Assembly: GCA_913056395.1 (NCBI GenBank)
Contig: CAJXMG010000005.1
Location: 46,536 to 110,535, forward strand
Length of the DNA: 64,000 nt
Direction of reading: 5' to 3'
Origin: an uncultured bacterium
GTDB lineage: Bacteria; Planctomycetota; UBA8108; UBA1146
Positions 47,318 to 55,640 of the stretch are shown in pieces (position 1 is the stretch's first letter; each line of letters begins with the position of its first letter). The notes under the pieces were generated by a model. That model was given only the letters and a program-made list of their open reading frames with translations, did no database searches and was not told the DNA's origin. A program made the position numbers and the translations under genes.

Positions 47318-48214
47318 TTGAAAGCATCAGTGGGCTGGATCGGTACCGGAGTCATGGGGAAGTCGATGGCTTTCCATCTGCTCAAGGCCGGATATCCCAT
47401 GGGAGTCTTTACCCGCACAGAAAACCGGGCGAAGGAACTGATCGATTCGGGAGCGCGCTGGTACGACAGCCCCAGGGATCTGGCGGCCGAGCACGACGTG
47501 GTCATTTCCATCGTCGGCTATCCACACGATGTCGAACAGATCTACACCGGTGACAGGGGAGTGCTTTCCGATACAAAAGAATATCGAAAGTGCCGTCTCG
47601 TCATCGATATGACGACAAGCCAGCCTTCCCTTGCAAGATCGCTCCACGATAAAGGTCGTGAGGCGGGTGTTTCGTTTCTGGATGCTCCAGTCTCCGGCGG
47701 TGACGTGGGAGCCCGCAACGGAACCCTCAGCATCATGGTGGGGGGCGATGAAGATGCCTTTCAGGAAGCTCTTCCCATCCTTGAAGTGTTGGGAGGAGAG
47801 ATTCATCTCCAGGGTGGCCCGGGGGCGGGGCAGCATACGAAGATGGTCAACCAGACCATCATCGCCAGCACCATGATCGGCATGTGTGAGGGGTTGGTTT
47901 ACGCCAGAAAATCAGGGCTCGATCCAGCAAGGGTCTTGCAAAGTGTGTCCGGGGGAGCTGCAGGCTCCTGGTCGCTGACAAATCTGGCTCCGCGTATCCT
48001 TCGTGAGGACTTTGATCCCGGTTTTTTCGTTGAACACTTCGTCAAGGACATGGAGATCGCTCTTTCCGAGTGTGAATCGATGGGGATCCGATTACCGGGG
48101 CTCCAGCTGGCGAGAGAGCTCTACGGGGAAGTGATGAAATCCGGGGGAGCCAAGTTGGGAACCCAGGCTCTTTACTCCGCTGTAGACCGACTCAGCGATC
48201 GATCCGCGGAATAG
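47318..48214 (+). CDS. NAD(P)-dependent beta-hydroxyacid dehydrogenase (HIBADH family)
   Basis: The 298-residue protein is a 3-hydroxyisobutyrate dehydrogenase-like enzyme. It has the Rossmann motif VGWIGTGVMGKSMAFHL at the N-terminus, FLDAPVSGGDVGARNGTL, the substrate-binding signature, GPGAGQHTKMVNQ with the catalytic Lys near 170, and a helical C-terminal domain. The start is TTG with GAGGA ahead. The substrate, such as tartronate semialdehyde, succinic semialdehyde or glyoxylate, cannot be told. It precedes the SprT-like gene by 10 bases. Confidence 0.9.
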   Translation: MKASVGWIGTGVMGKSMAFHLLKAGYPMGVFTRTENRAKELIDSGARWYDSPRDLAAEHDVVISIVGYPHDVEQIYTGDRGVLSDTKEYRKCRLVIDMTTSQPSLARSLHDKGREAGVSFLDAPVSGGDVGARNGTLSIMVGGDEDAFQEALPILEVLGGEIHLQGGPGAGQHTKMVNQTIIASTMIGMCEGLVYARKSGLDPARVLQSVSGGAAGSWSLTNLAPRILREDFDPGFFVEHFVKDMEIALSECESMGIRLPGLQLARELYGEVMKSGGAKLGTQALYSAVDRLSDRSAE

Positions 48215-48224
48215 GGATCGGATT

Positions 48225-48854
48225 GTGACGGAAAAAAGTTCTACTACCTCTGAAGCACTCGCAGCGGACCTCCAGATGGAGGCAGAAGAGATCCTGTCCG
48301 AAGTTCTGGAACGTTTTCCCAAATATCGGGATCGACTGGAGGGGACGACGGTTCGACTGAGTGGGCGTCTGACGAGCAGTGCGGGCAATGCCTGTCCCCA
48401 ACGCCGACAGATCGGTCTCAGTCTTCCCATCTTCAGTCTGACCGAGAATCGCGGTGAGTATCGGAATACGGTCCTGCACGAACTGGCCCACATCATTGCC
48501 GGGCCCCGGGTTCAGGCCCATGGACATGAATGGAAATCGATTTTTCTCGAACTGGGTGGCAATGGAAAAAGAACCCATCAGATGCGGGCGAGGGGGCGCC
48601 ATCGACGTCACCCGGTCCAGTGTGAGAAGTGCAACGAATCCCTTGAAGTCAGTACGCGGCTGAAAAATTCCATCGCCAGGGGCAAGCGGGATTATCTGCA
48701 TGTGGGATGTGGCGGCATTTTGATTTGCCACGAGGAAACTGATGCAGAGATTGGCGGAGACGGGGAGACCACAAAGCCAGCCGCAGGATGGATCGAGGAA
48801 CTCTCCAAAAAGTGGCGTCAGGGAACCCTGTTCCGATTTTTCAGCGATACCTAA
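48225..48854 (+). CDS. SprT-like zinc metalloprotease-like protein
   Basis: The 209-residue product has the SprT motif VLHELAHIIAGPRVQAHGHEW near residue 83 (HELAH plus a downstream His) and a C-terminal zinc ribbon (CEKC, later HVGCGG). This layout is that of SprT-like proteins related to SPRTN-type protease domains. The C-terminal 60 residues lie outside that core. A GTG start follows the dehydrogenase stop by 10 bases. The end overlaps the convergent gene by four bases. Confidence 0.8.
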   Translation: MTEKSSTTSEALAADLQMEAEEILSEVLERFPKYRDRLEGTTVRLSGRLTSSAGNACPQRRQIGLSLPIFSLTENRGEYRNTVLHELAHIIAGPRVQAHGHEWKSIFLELGGNGKRTHQMRARGRHRRHPVQCEKCNESLEVSTRLKNSIARGKRDYLHVGCGGILICHEETDAEIGGDGETTKPAAGWIEELSKKWRQGTLFRFFSDT

Positions 48855-49582
48855 AAGGGAAGGTCGTCGTCCTCTTTGGAGTCGTCTTTTTTCTTTTTGC
48901 GGGGTTTCGGAGTGCGCTTGGAGAAGTCGTGGGTCGACGGGTACTTTTTCCAGCGCTGGGCCATGGAAATCAATTCCACCGCATCGAGAGTCTTGTTTTT
49001 TCGATCCGATTCATCGAGATAACCGCTGATAAAAACTTTCATGCGTTTCTTCAGCTTTGAGCTCTTTACCCGTTCCACTTTCAAAACTTCCGTTCCCAGA
49101 GAAGTTCCCAGTCGATATCCGTCCACTTCCCTTTCGCGTCCGCTCTCGACCTGCTTCAGGGTTCCGCTGACCCAGGTCAGGCCCTGCTCCTGCAGCTTTT
49201 CAGGCACAAAGGGCGGCTTCAGGGATCCGGTGACAATCGCATGAATCTGCACCAGCATCGGCGGGTATCGGGCGCCTCCGGACCCATGCTGTTCAGCCTG
49301 TTTCTTGGCCAGGACATGAATCGTTGAACCGGCCTCCACATCCTTGAGGGAAATGAGCGAATGGAGGTCGATGACCGTTTCGTTGCTCAGTGTGACCTGA
49401 AGAGTGCCCTTTTTCCCTTTGACTTCGATGATCTGTTGGGCACCCTCGGCTTTGTTGACCTTCTGGATGGTCACCAGACCCGAATAGGGCTTTTCTTCGG
49501 CGAAAACGGAGGCGGAACTCGCTCCGATACCCAAAGCGAGAGTGATCCCGAGCCAAAGAAATCCCATGAAGAATCGGGTCAT
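48851..49582 (-). CDS. Hypothetical secreted protein downstream of fhs
   Basis: The 243-residue protein has a signal peptide ending around ASVFAEE, then beta-rich stretches (GTLQVTLSNETVIDLHSL, GSTIHVLAKKQ) that suggest OB-like modules. A second module follows (LTWVSGTLKQVESGREREVD), and a Lys/Asp-rich tail ends the protein. No family is recognised. Its start overlaps the fhs stop by one base (TAATG), so it is translated with formate-THF ligase. Its link to one-carbon metabolism is unclear. Confidence 0.5.
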   Translation of the reverse strand: MTRFFMGFLWLGITLALGIGASSASVFAEEKPYSGLVTIQKVNKAEGAQQIIEVKGKKGTLQVTLSNETVIDLHSLISLKDVEAGSTIHVLAKKQAEQHGSGGARYPPMLVQIHAIVTGSLKPPFVPEKLQEQGLTWVSGTLKQVESGREREVDGYRLGTSLGTEVLKVERVKSSKLKKRMKVFISGYLDESDRKNKTLDAVELISMAQRWKKYPSTHDFSKRTPKPRKKKKDDSKEDDDLPF

Positions 49583-51294
49583 TAGAAGAGTCCCTGGGGC
49601 AGGCCCTGATCATCAAGGTCAATGGTCAGCAGGGCCGGCTTCGATCCGAGACCTGGCATCGTCATGATGTCACCGGTCAGGGCGTAGAGGAATCCCGCTC
49701 CTGCAGAGAGACGAACATCACGAACCGTCATGCGGAAGTTGTCCGGCGCTCCGATCTTCTTGGGGTCATCGCTGAAGGAGTACTGGGTTTTTGCCATGCA
49801 AACGGGCAGGTGACCGAGGCCCAACTTTTCATATTTTTTCATCGCCTTGCGGGCAGCGGGTTTGAAGTCGACTCCATCGGCGCGATAAATCTCGGTGCAG
49901 ACCTTCTGGATCTTTTCCTTGATCGGCATCTCATCCGGGTAAAGGGTGGAGAATTTTGAGGGGACTTCCTCACAAGCACGAACTACTGCCTCGGCAAGAG
50001 CCGCTCCGCCTTCACCACCGCGGGCATGAACGTCCGAGACCACAGCATCAAAGGCTCCGCATTCCTTGGCCAGTTCGATCACTGCGGCGACTTCCGCATC
50101 GGAATCGGTGGGGAAGCGGTTGAGGGCAACGACCACGGGAACGCCAAACTTGCCCACATTTTCGATGTGGCGGCGAAGGTTTCCGATGCCTTCTTCGATG
50201 GCAGAGACGTCTTCCTTGAGCATCTCTTCCGGAAGCGGCTTTCCTGGAATCACCTTGAAGCGCCCGCTGTGGACTTTCAAAGCACGGATAGTTGCCACGA
50301 CAACTGCGGCATCCGGTTTCAGGCCGCTGACGCGACATTTGATGTTGAAGAATTTTTCAGCACCCATGTCTGCGCCAAAACCGCTCTCTGTGACGACGTA
50401 ATCACACAGTTTGAGGGCGATTCGATCGGCGACGATGGAGGAGTTTCCGTGGGCAATATTGGCAAAGGGACCTGTATGTACGAAACAACCGGTCCCTTCG
50501 AGGGTCTGCATGAACGTCGGGTGGATCGCATCCTTGAGTACCACCGCCATGGAACCGGCGGCACCCAGATCCTCTGCGGTCACCGGCTCTCCCGCACGGT
50601 TGTTGGCGACGATAATGCTACCGAGACGCTTCCGGAGATCGGCGGCGTCTCTGGAGAGACCGAGAATCGCCATCACTTCACTGGCGCTGGTGATATCAAA
50701 GCCGGTTTCTCTGGGGACTCCATTTTTGGATCCACCGAGTCCTGTGATGACCTGACGCAGGGTTCGATCGTTGACATCGAGACAACGACGCCAAGTGACT
50801 GTGGCGGGGTCGATATCACAGGGGTTGCCCATCAGGATGGAGGTGTCGACCCAGGCCGCGAGCAAGTTGTTGGCCAGGCCCACTGCATGAGTATCTCCGG
50901 TCAGGTGAAGGTTGAAGTCCTCCATGGGGATGACCTGGCTGTGACCTCCTCCAGCAGCTCCGCCCTTGATTCCGAAAACAGGGCCCATGGATGGCTGACG
51001 AATCGTTGAGACCGCTTTTTTGCCAATGTGATTCAGGCCGAGTCCAAGACCGATGGTGGTGACAGTCTTGCCCTCACCCAACGGAGTCGGATTGATGGCG
51101 GTGACATCGATGTACTTGCCATCGGGGCGATCAGAAAGTCGATCGAGAATCGACAGGGGCACCTTGGCCATGAAACGGCCATGGGGGGTCAACTCGGATT
51201 CTTCGATTCCGTAATTTGCTGCGATCTCCCGGATGTCCTTCAGGGGGACAGAGCGGGCGATTTCGAGGTCGGAAGATGGGGATTTATCAGCCAC
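49582..51294 (-). CDS. fhs: Formate-tetrahydrofolate ligase
   Basis: Fhs makes 10-formyl-THF from formate, THF and ATP. The 570-residue length and signatures match: INPTPLGEGKTVTTIGLGLG (nucleotide loop near 70), RQPSMGPVFGIKGGAAGGG, FNLHLTGDTHAVGLANNLLA, ESGFGADMGAEKFFNIKCR and a C-terminal PGLGSKPALLTIDLD. The start is GTG with AAGGAG upstream. A formate source, such as formate dehydrogenase (often a selenoprotein), is not in the window, but the presence of Sec genes makes that link worth considering. Confidence 0.96.
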   Translation of the reverse strand: MADKSPSSDLEIARSVPLKDIREIAANYGIEESELTPHGRFMAKVPLSILDRLSDRPDGKYIDVTAINPTPLGEGKTVTTIGLGLGLNHIGKKAVSTIRQPSMGPVFGIKGGAAGGGHSQVIPMEDFNLHLTGDTHAVGLANNLLAAWVDTSILMGNPCDIDPATVTWRRCLDVNDRTLRQVITGLGGSKNGVPRETGFDITSASEVMAILGLSRDAADLRKRLGSIIVANNRAGEPVTAEDLGAAGSMAVVLKDAIHPTFMQTLEGTGCFVHTGPFANIAHGNSSIVADRIALKLCDYVVTESGFGADMGAEKFFNIKCRVSGLKPDAAVVVATIRALKVHSGRFKVIPGKPLPEEMLKEDVSAIEEGIGNLRRHIENVGKFGVPVVVALNRFPTDSDAEVAAVIELAKECGAFDAVVSDVHARGGEGGAALAEAVVRACEEVPSKFSTLYPDEMPIKEKIQKVCTEIYRADGVDFKPAARKAMKKYEKLGLGHLPVCMAKTQYSFSDDPKKIGAPDNFRMTVRDVRLSAGAGFLYALTGDIMTMPGLGSKPALLTIDLDDQGLPQGLF

Positions 51295-51396
51295 CGTGGA
51301 CTCCTTTTTGAGAAAAGATCAACCACTGAAAGTAGCCGAGAGGCCCCTCAGGATCAACTTTACCCTCAGGAGGGCCACTGAGGCCATTTTGTGGGA

Positions 51397-52383
51397 TCAG
51401 CGACTGCGAACGAGGATCTCTTTGTCGATCCCCAATCCGGATCTCACTTCATCCACTTCAGAGATAAAGCGACGGGCATCCTGGGGGTAGCCGGCGGTCG
51501 GCTTCAGCTCCGGAAGGTGTTCTGCCCACCAGCGATTGAGCAGAACCATGTGTAACTCACGCAGGTATTTGGCGGTCATGGATGCCAAAGCAGTGCAGAA
51601 ACTGTGATCTTCACATTCCTTGCGGAAGTGAACTTCAAGAGTCTTGCCAGCGGGATTGTCCGCCCTGTAGGACTGGGCATCCTTGTTTTGCTCGAGAATC
51701 TTGAATTGGCAGCCGGGAAAGAGGGGGTAGAGGAATGGACCATACCTCTCTCTTCCACCCAGCCGATCGGTCCAGACCTCAATGCTGTGGCGATCCTCGA
51801 TCATCCACAGCCAATGCAGGAAGCGACCCATCGCCCAGGCATCGACGGCACCTTTGCTGCCCCGGGAGCTCACCTCGGAGTTGAATTCCTGAACCTCCAG
51901 AGGGATCGACCGCACTTCGCCGACCGCCATTCCCGCCGCCTCGAGCCCCCGTTCAAGCTTTCGGCTCTTGCCCGACAAATCGATCGGTTCGGCGGAAAAG
52001 GGAAGGGGCAAATCCTGATTCTGGTACCAGGGGTAAAGATCCAGGTAGTCGGATCGACCGGCAGTCAGATGGTCTACCAGTTCACGAAACGTTTTTGGGA
52101 TTTCTCCACGGTCGATGGTGACAAAGGCGAGGACCGCTTCCTCCAACCGGGTGAGATCCCCTTTACCGGGGCGGTGCAACTTTTTTGAATCTGCAACAGA
52201 GATGATGCCCTTTTCCCTGCGACCCGCCCTGCCCAGATTCGGTACCAGATCCCATGGAGCGCTGGGGCATGTACCTTTTTGTGCTTTGAGGGAAACGAAT
52301 CCGATCACCATGGGCCCAAGCCAGGGCCCATATCCCGCCTCGTCGAGACCTGCGATCCAATGATTTTTGTCGGTCGAAGTCAT
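51397..52383 (-). CDS. Divergent RNase HII-like protein
   Basis: The 328-residue protein starts IAGLDEAGYGPWLGPMVIG, matching the RNase HII signature (GxDEAGxGPxxGP) with Asp14 and Glu15. It continues with ISVADSKKL, the conserved DSKKL of RNase HII. A third acidic position is in SIEVWTDRLGG, and ECEDHSFCTALASMTAKYL fits the D...A.S..AK motif IV. A large insertion of about 100 residues separates DSKKL from this part. Canonical RNase HII is about 200-230 residues. The ATG at 52383 follows GGGAGGAAC and overlaps the TrmH stop (ATGA). Activity on RNA-DNA hybrids is inferred, not proven. Confidence 0.75.
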   Translation of the reverse strand: MTSTDKNHWIAGLDEAGYGPWLGPMVIGFVSLKAQKGTCPSAPWDLVPNLGRAGRREKGIISVADSKKLHRPGKGDLTRLEEAVLAFVTIDRGEIPKTFRELVDHLTAGRSDYLDLYPWYQNQDLPLPFSAEPIDLSGKSRKLERGLEAAGMAVGEVRSIPLEVQEFNSEVSSRGSKGAVDAWAMGRFLHWLWMIEDRHSIEVWTDRLGGRERYGPFLYPLFPGCQFKILEQNKDAQSYRADNPAGKTLEVHFRKECEDHSFCTALASMTAKYLRELHMVLLNRWWAEHLPELKPTAGYPQDARRFISEVDEVRSGLGIDKEILVRSR

Positions 52384-52958
52384 GCGGTTCCTCCCGTCGA
52401 TCCGGAACCCTGAAGCCATGGTGGGGAATCGCCGAAGTTCAGCCACTTGCGACGGATTTCCGACAGAACGATGCCACAAGAGGTCGCAACATTGTGTGAA
52501 TGCTTCGAGCCAAACATCGGAATTTCCACGCTGCCGTCGCATAGGAAGAGCACCTGTTCATCCACGCCCACCACTTCGTGTCCCAGAACGATGGCGAGGG
52601 GGTGCGGGAATTCCTGATCGTAGGCGCTCCTGGAATCACGGGTCTGTTCAAGTGCGAGAACGGTAAAGCCATCATTTTGAAGTTTGCGTACCGCGACCGC
52701 TGGGTCCTCCATTTGATGCCACTGAATCGTCTCTTCCGCTCCGAGGGAAATTTTCGCGATCTCGGGTCGGGGTGGAGTCGGAGTAATTCCGCAGAGATAG
52801 ATCTCTTTCACCCCGAAGCCATCCGCGGCCCGAAAGATGGCACCGACATTGGTCAGGCTGCGAATATTGTCGAGTATGAGAACCAAATCAGGCCGGGGGC
52901 GCTGTTCTCTGGAATCCGCATCTGCCCGGTGTTGATCGAGGCGTCGTTTGCGGCTCAA
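52380..52958 (-). CDS. TrmH/SpoU-family RNA ribose methyltransferase
   Basis: The 192-residue protein is a SPOUT-class 2'-O-methyltransferase. Motif 1 NIRSLTNVGAIFRAADGFGV is near 31-50, motif 2 LAIVLGHEVVGV near 122, and motif 3 IPMFGSKHSHNVATSCGIVL near 150, with the usual 'SLNVSVA' replaced by SHNVATS. The knot fold binds SAM. Target tRNA or rRNA position unknown. The start is TTG with AAAGGAG ahead. It overlaps the RNase HII-like gene by four bases. Confidence 0.88.
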   Translation of the reverse strand: MSRKRRLDQHRADADSREQRPRPDLVLILDNIRSLTNVGAIFRAADGFGVKEIYLCGITPTPPRPEIAKISLGAEETIQWHQMEDPAVAVRKLQNDGFTVLALEQTRDSRSAYDQEFPHPLAIVLGHEVVGVDEQVLFLCDGSVEIPMFGSKHSHNVATSCGIVLSEIRRKWLNFGDSPPWLQGSGSTGGTA

Positions 52959-53175
52959 GGCTCTCTCCTTTGCGGAAACAGGATTCAGTATCGGGTTTGA
53001 CCGGGATCAGTGGATCACGGTAACCGGAGAGGGACAGGTCATCGATCCCCGAAAAGCGTGTTAGAGGGACCGGCATGCTTCAGTTAGGATGAGCGATCAG
53101 TGGTATTTGACCTTTGTTGCCAGACAAGTGAACTTTTCGGGTTTCAGACCCGCATTCAGGAAATGGGAATTTTTG

Positions 53176-53856
53176 ATGTTTGAACCTCCTCTGTTGAACG
53201 CTGCAGAGCAAAGAGTTATGGGCGTGCTGATCGAGAAATCTCTCGCTACACCCCAGTACTACCCTTTGACCCTGAACCAGGTGGTGACTGCCTGTAATCA
53301 GAAGTCGAACCGGGATCCGGTGATGTCGATGATGGAAGATGAGGTCGAAGGAATCTTGAATACGCTTGCAAACCGTGGATTGGCGACACAGGTCTTTGCC
53401 TCGGGCTCAAGGACAGGGAAATACCGTCAGGAACTGACGGGGATGCTCGAATTGAATGGCCAGGAGATGGCTGTTCTGGCCGAGTTTCTGCTCAGAGGTG
53501 CGCAAACGGTCGGTGAGTTGCGCACACGTGCCTCAAGAATGAAAGCCATCCCCGACATGGCAGCCCTCAACGAAGTCTTGCAGGGGCTTGCGGGTAAAGA
53601 TCAACCTTTGGCTCGTCGTCTGACGCCTCCGGGAATTCAACGGGGAGTTCGTTGGGGCCACCTTTTGCAGGATGCCTCGATGCTCGATGCTGTGGTTGAA
53701 AGTGCCCCGGAACCTTCAAGCACCTCCTCGTCGACTTCTTCTCCTTCAATGAATCCTCCGATGAATCCTTCAATGGATCGATTGAGTCAGTTGGAGGAAA
53801 AACTGGAGGCTCTCGAAAAGCGGATTGCCCAACTTGAAAACTCACAGCGACTTTGA
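53176..53856 (+). CDS. YceH/DUF480-family protein
   Basis: The 226-residue protein matches YceH (DUF480): LLNAAEQRVMGVLIEKSLAT, then YYPLTLNQVVTACNQKSNRD and a second winged-helix-like domain (LTPPGIQRGVRWGHLL). A Ser/Pro/Met-rich linker (residues 180-205, with repeated NPPMNPSMD units) leads to a short coiled coil. The ATG at 53176 is preferred; the frame opens at 53089. In E. coli YceH is uncharacterised. Its fold suggests DNA or RNA binding. It is followed closely by two DUF4139 genes. Confidence 0.8.
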   Translation: MFEPPLLNAAEQRVMGVLIEKSLATPQYYPLTLNQVVTACNQKSNRDPVMSMMEDEVEGILNTLANRGLATQVFASGSRTGKYRQELTGMLELNGQEMAVLAEFLLRGAQTVGELRTRASRMKAIPDMAALNEVLQGLAGKDQPLARRLTPPGIQRGVRWGHLLQDASMLDAVVESAPEPSSTSSSTSSPSMNPPMNPSMDRLSQLEEKLEALEKRIAQLENSQRL

Positions 53857-53879
53857 AGACACATAGCCAGGAGGCAGTG

Positions 53880-55640
53880 ATGTATCCCGGACAAAGTAAA
53901 ATTGTAGCAGCCAGTTTCCTTCTGCTTCTCGCCTCATGGGGCTTTCCTGTAAAGGTGAGTTCGCAGCAACCCAGACCAGGGACGATTACGTCAGTCACGG
54001 TTTACCCGGGAATTGCCAACGTCGAGCGAACAGTGGCATTACCTGATGGAGAGCCCGGGCAGCGTTTGTTGCAACTGGGCCCCTTGCCTTCAAGCCTTCG
54101 CGACTCTTCGATTCGTGTAAACACTGAAGGAGAATTGCAGGTCCTGTCGGTCAAGGTTCGTCGATCGAGCGGAGATCCGGTAGAACCGCAACGGCTGAAG
54201 GAGCTGCGTGGTCAGATCGCAGAAGCAAAAAAATCTCTTCTTGCCCTTCAGCGACAAGATGAAACCCTTGCTTCCCATCAAGCCCGTTATGAAGGACTGG
54301 TCCCGGAGAAACCGGGTTCTTCTGTGAACAGTCCATTGTCAAAGGAAGCATGGAAGGGGTTGACCGAACTGATCCTCAGCGGAATGAAAAACGCGACGGA
54401 CCAGAGGATCCTGTTGGCACCGAAAATTCTTGTTGCCAAAACCACACTGGAGAAACTTGAGCAGGAGCTGGCAACCTATGAAGTCAACTCCGGGCGAAAC
54501 AAGGCTGTGATCGAGATCGAGTCATTGGATCTCTCCGGGAAAGGTGGAGTCTTCAGAGTGGAGTACCAGGTCACTGGAGCAATCTGGAAGCCGATTTATC
54601 AAGTTCATGTCAAAGAGGATACAGATCAGATCCAACTGAAGAGTTATGCAGAGGTGATTCAGTGGACCGGAGAAGATTGGCCTGCAGTTCCGATGTTTTT
54701 TTCGACAAGCCTTCCCGAATCCGGTGCAGAGCCTGGGAGTCTGGCTGCGTTGAAAATTGAACGGCCCCGATTTGTGCAGCCCGAGCCGGTCATGAGCCGT
54801 AAGTCCAAACCTCTTGCGAATAACGGTGTCGATTACAAAGAGTCTCCAAGGAGAAGACCCGAACAACTGCAACGGGGGCTTATCCGCGAGCAACCCCAGA
54901 TTCTCGGCGGATTGTACTTCGATCGGGGAAAGGCGTTCTTCTATGAAGGAGAAGATAAAGCAGGCGCAGTAGCAGAGTTGGATGACCGCGGATTCCTGAC
55001 CGCTTTCGAAGCGATCCATGCAGAGCAGGTAGAGTCCAATGGGTCACCACATAGACGTCTCTATTCCATCGATACACTTCCCTTCAAGGCTGTTCACCGG
55101 TGTGTTCCCGAATTGAAGACCGCCGTCTTTCGCCGCCTGGTGCTTTCGTTGAATGGGGAAGAGCCACTTCTGGCAGGAGAAGTTTCAGTTTTTGCCGGTC
55201 AAAATTATCTGGGAATGGCCCGTATCGAAAACACTGTTGCTCCCGGTGAAGAATGGGCACTGGATCTCGGAACGATGGATCAGATCGTTGTGAGCAGAAA
55301 CACTGTGGAGTCAGAAGAAACCAGAGGATTACTGAGCAGGCTGACTGAGTACCGGACAGAGACGAGATTGAAGCTGGAGAACTACGGAGATTCAGTGGAA
55401 ACGATCGAGATTCTTGAACGAATCCCTGTCAGCGACGACGAATCGGTCACTATCGAGATCGACAAAGCAAAAACAGAACCAGCACCACAAAATCTTAAAC
55501 CCGTGGATGGAATACTGCGCTGGAGCGTGACTGTCGAACCGGGAAAGTCCCGAGAACTTCGTTTGAATTGGACGATGCAGATACCCAAGGACAAGGTCCT
55601 CATGCGCCGGGAAGCACCTGGGCGATTGGGGGGTGATTAA
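53880..55640 (+). CDS. DUF4139-domain secreted protein, copy 1
   Basis: The 586-residue product has a signal peptide (IVAASFLLLLASWGFPVKVS). An N-terminal DUF4140-like region follows (ITSVTVYPGIANVERTVAL), with a coiled coil near 100-200. The DUF4139 domain runs from about 210 to the end (VFRVEYQVTGAIWKPIYQVH, then WTGEDWPAVPMFFSTSLPES). The family includes mucoidy-inhibitor MuiA-like proteins. The ATG at 53880 follows AGGAGG. The stop overlaps the next gene's start by one base (TAATG). A copy-specific insert (KPLANNGVDYKE, then Arg-rich) lies near 330. Confidence 0.8.
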   Translation: MYPGQSKIVAASFLLLLASWGFPVKVSSQQPRPGTITSVTVYPGIANVERTVALPDGEPGQRLLQLGPLPSSLRDSSIRVNTEGELQVLSVKVRRSSGDPVEPQRLKELRGQIAEAKKSLLALQRQDETLASHQARYEGLVPEKPGSSVNSPLSKEAWKGLTELILSGMKNATDQRILLAPKILVAKTTLEKLEQELATYEVNSGRNKAVIEIESLDLSGKGGVFRVEYQVTGAIWKPIYQVHVKEDTDQIQLKSYAEVIQWTGEDWPAVPMFFSTSLPESGAEPGSLAALKIERPRFVQPEPVMSRKSKPLANNGVDYKESPRRRPEQLQRGLIREQPQILGGLYFDRGKAFFYEGEDKAGAVAELDDRGFLTAFEAIHAEQVESNGSPHRRLYSIDTLPFKAVHRCVPELKTAVFRRLVLSLNGEEPLLAGEVSVFAGQNYLGMARIENTVAPGEEWALDLGTMDQIVVSRNTVESEETRGLLSRLTEYRTETRLKLENYGDSVETIEILERIPVSDDESVTIEIDKAKTEPAPQNLKPVDGILRWSVTVEPGKSRELRLNWTMQIPKDKVLMRREAPGRLGGD

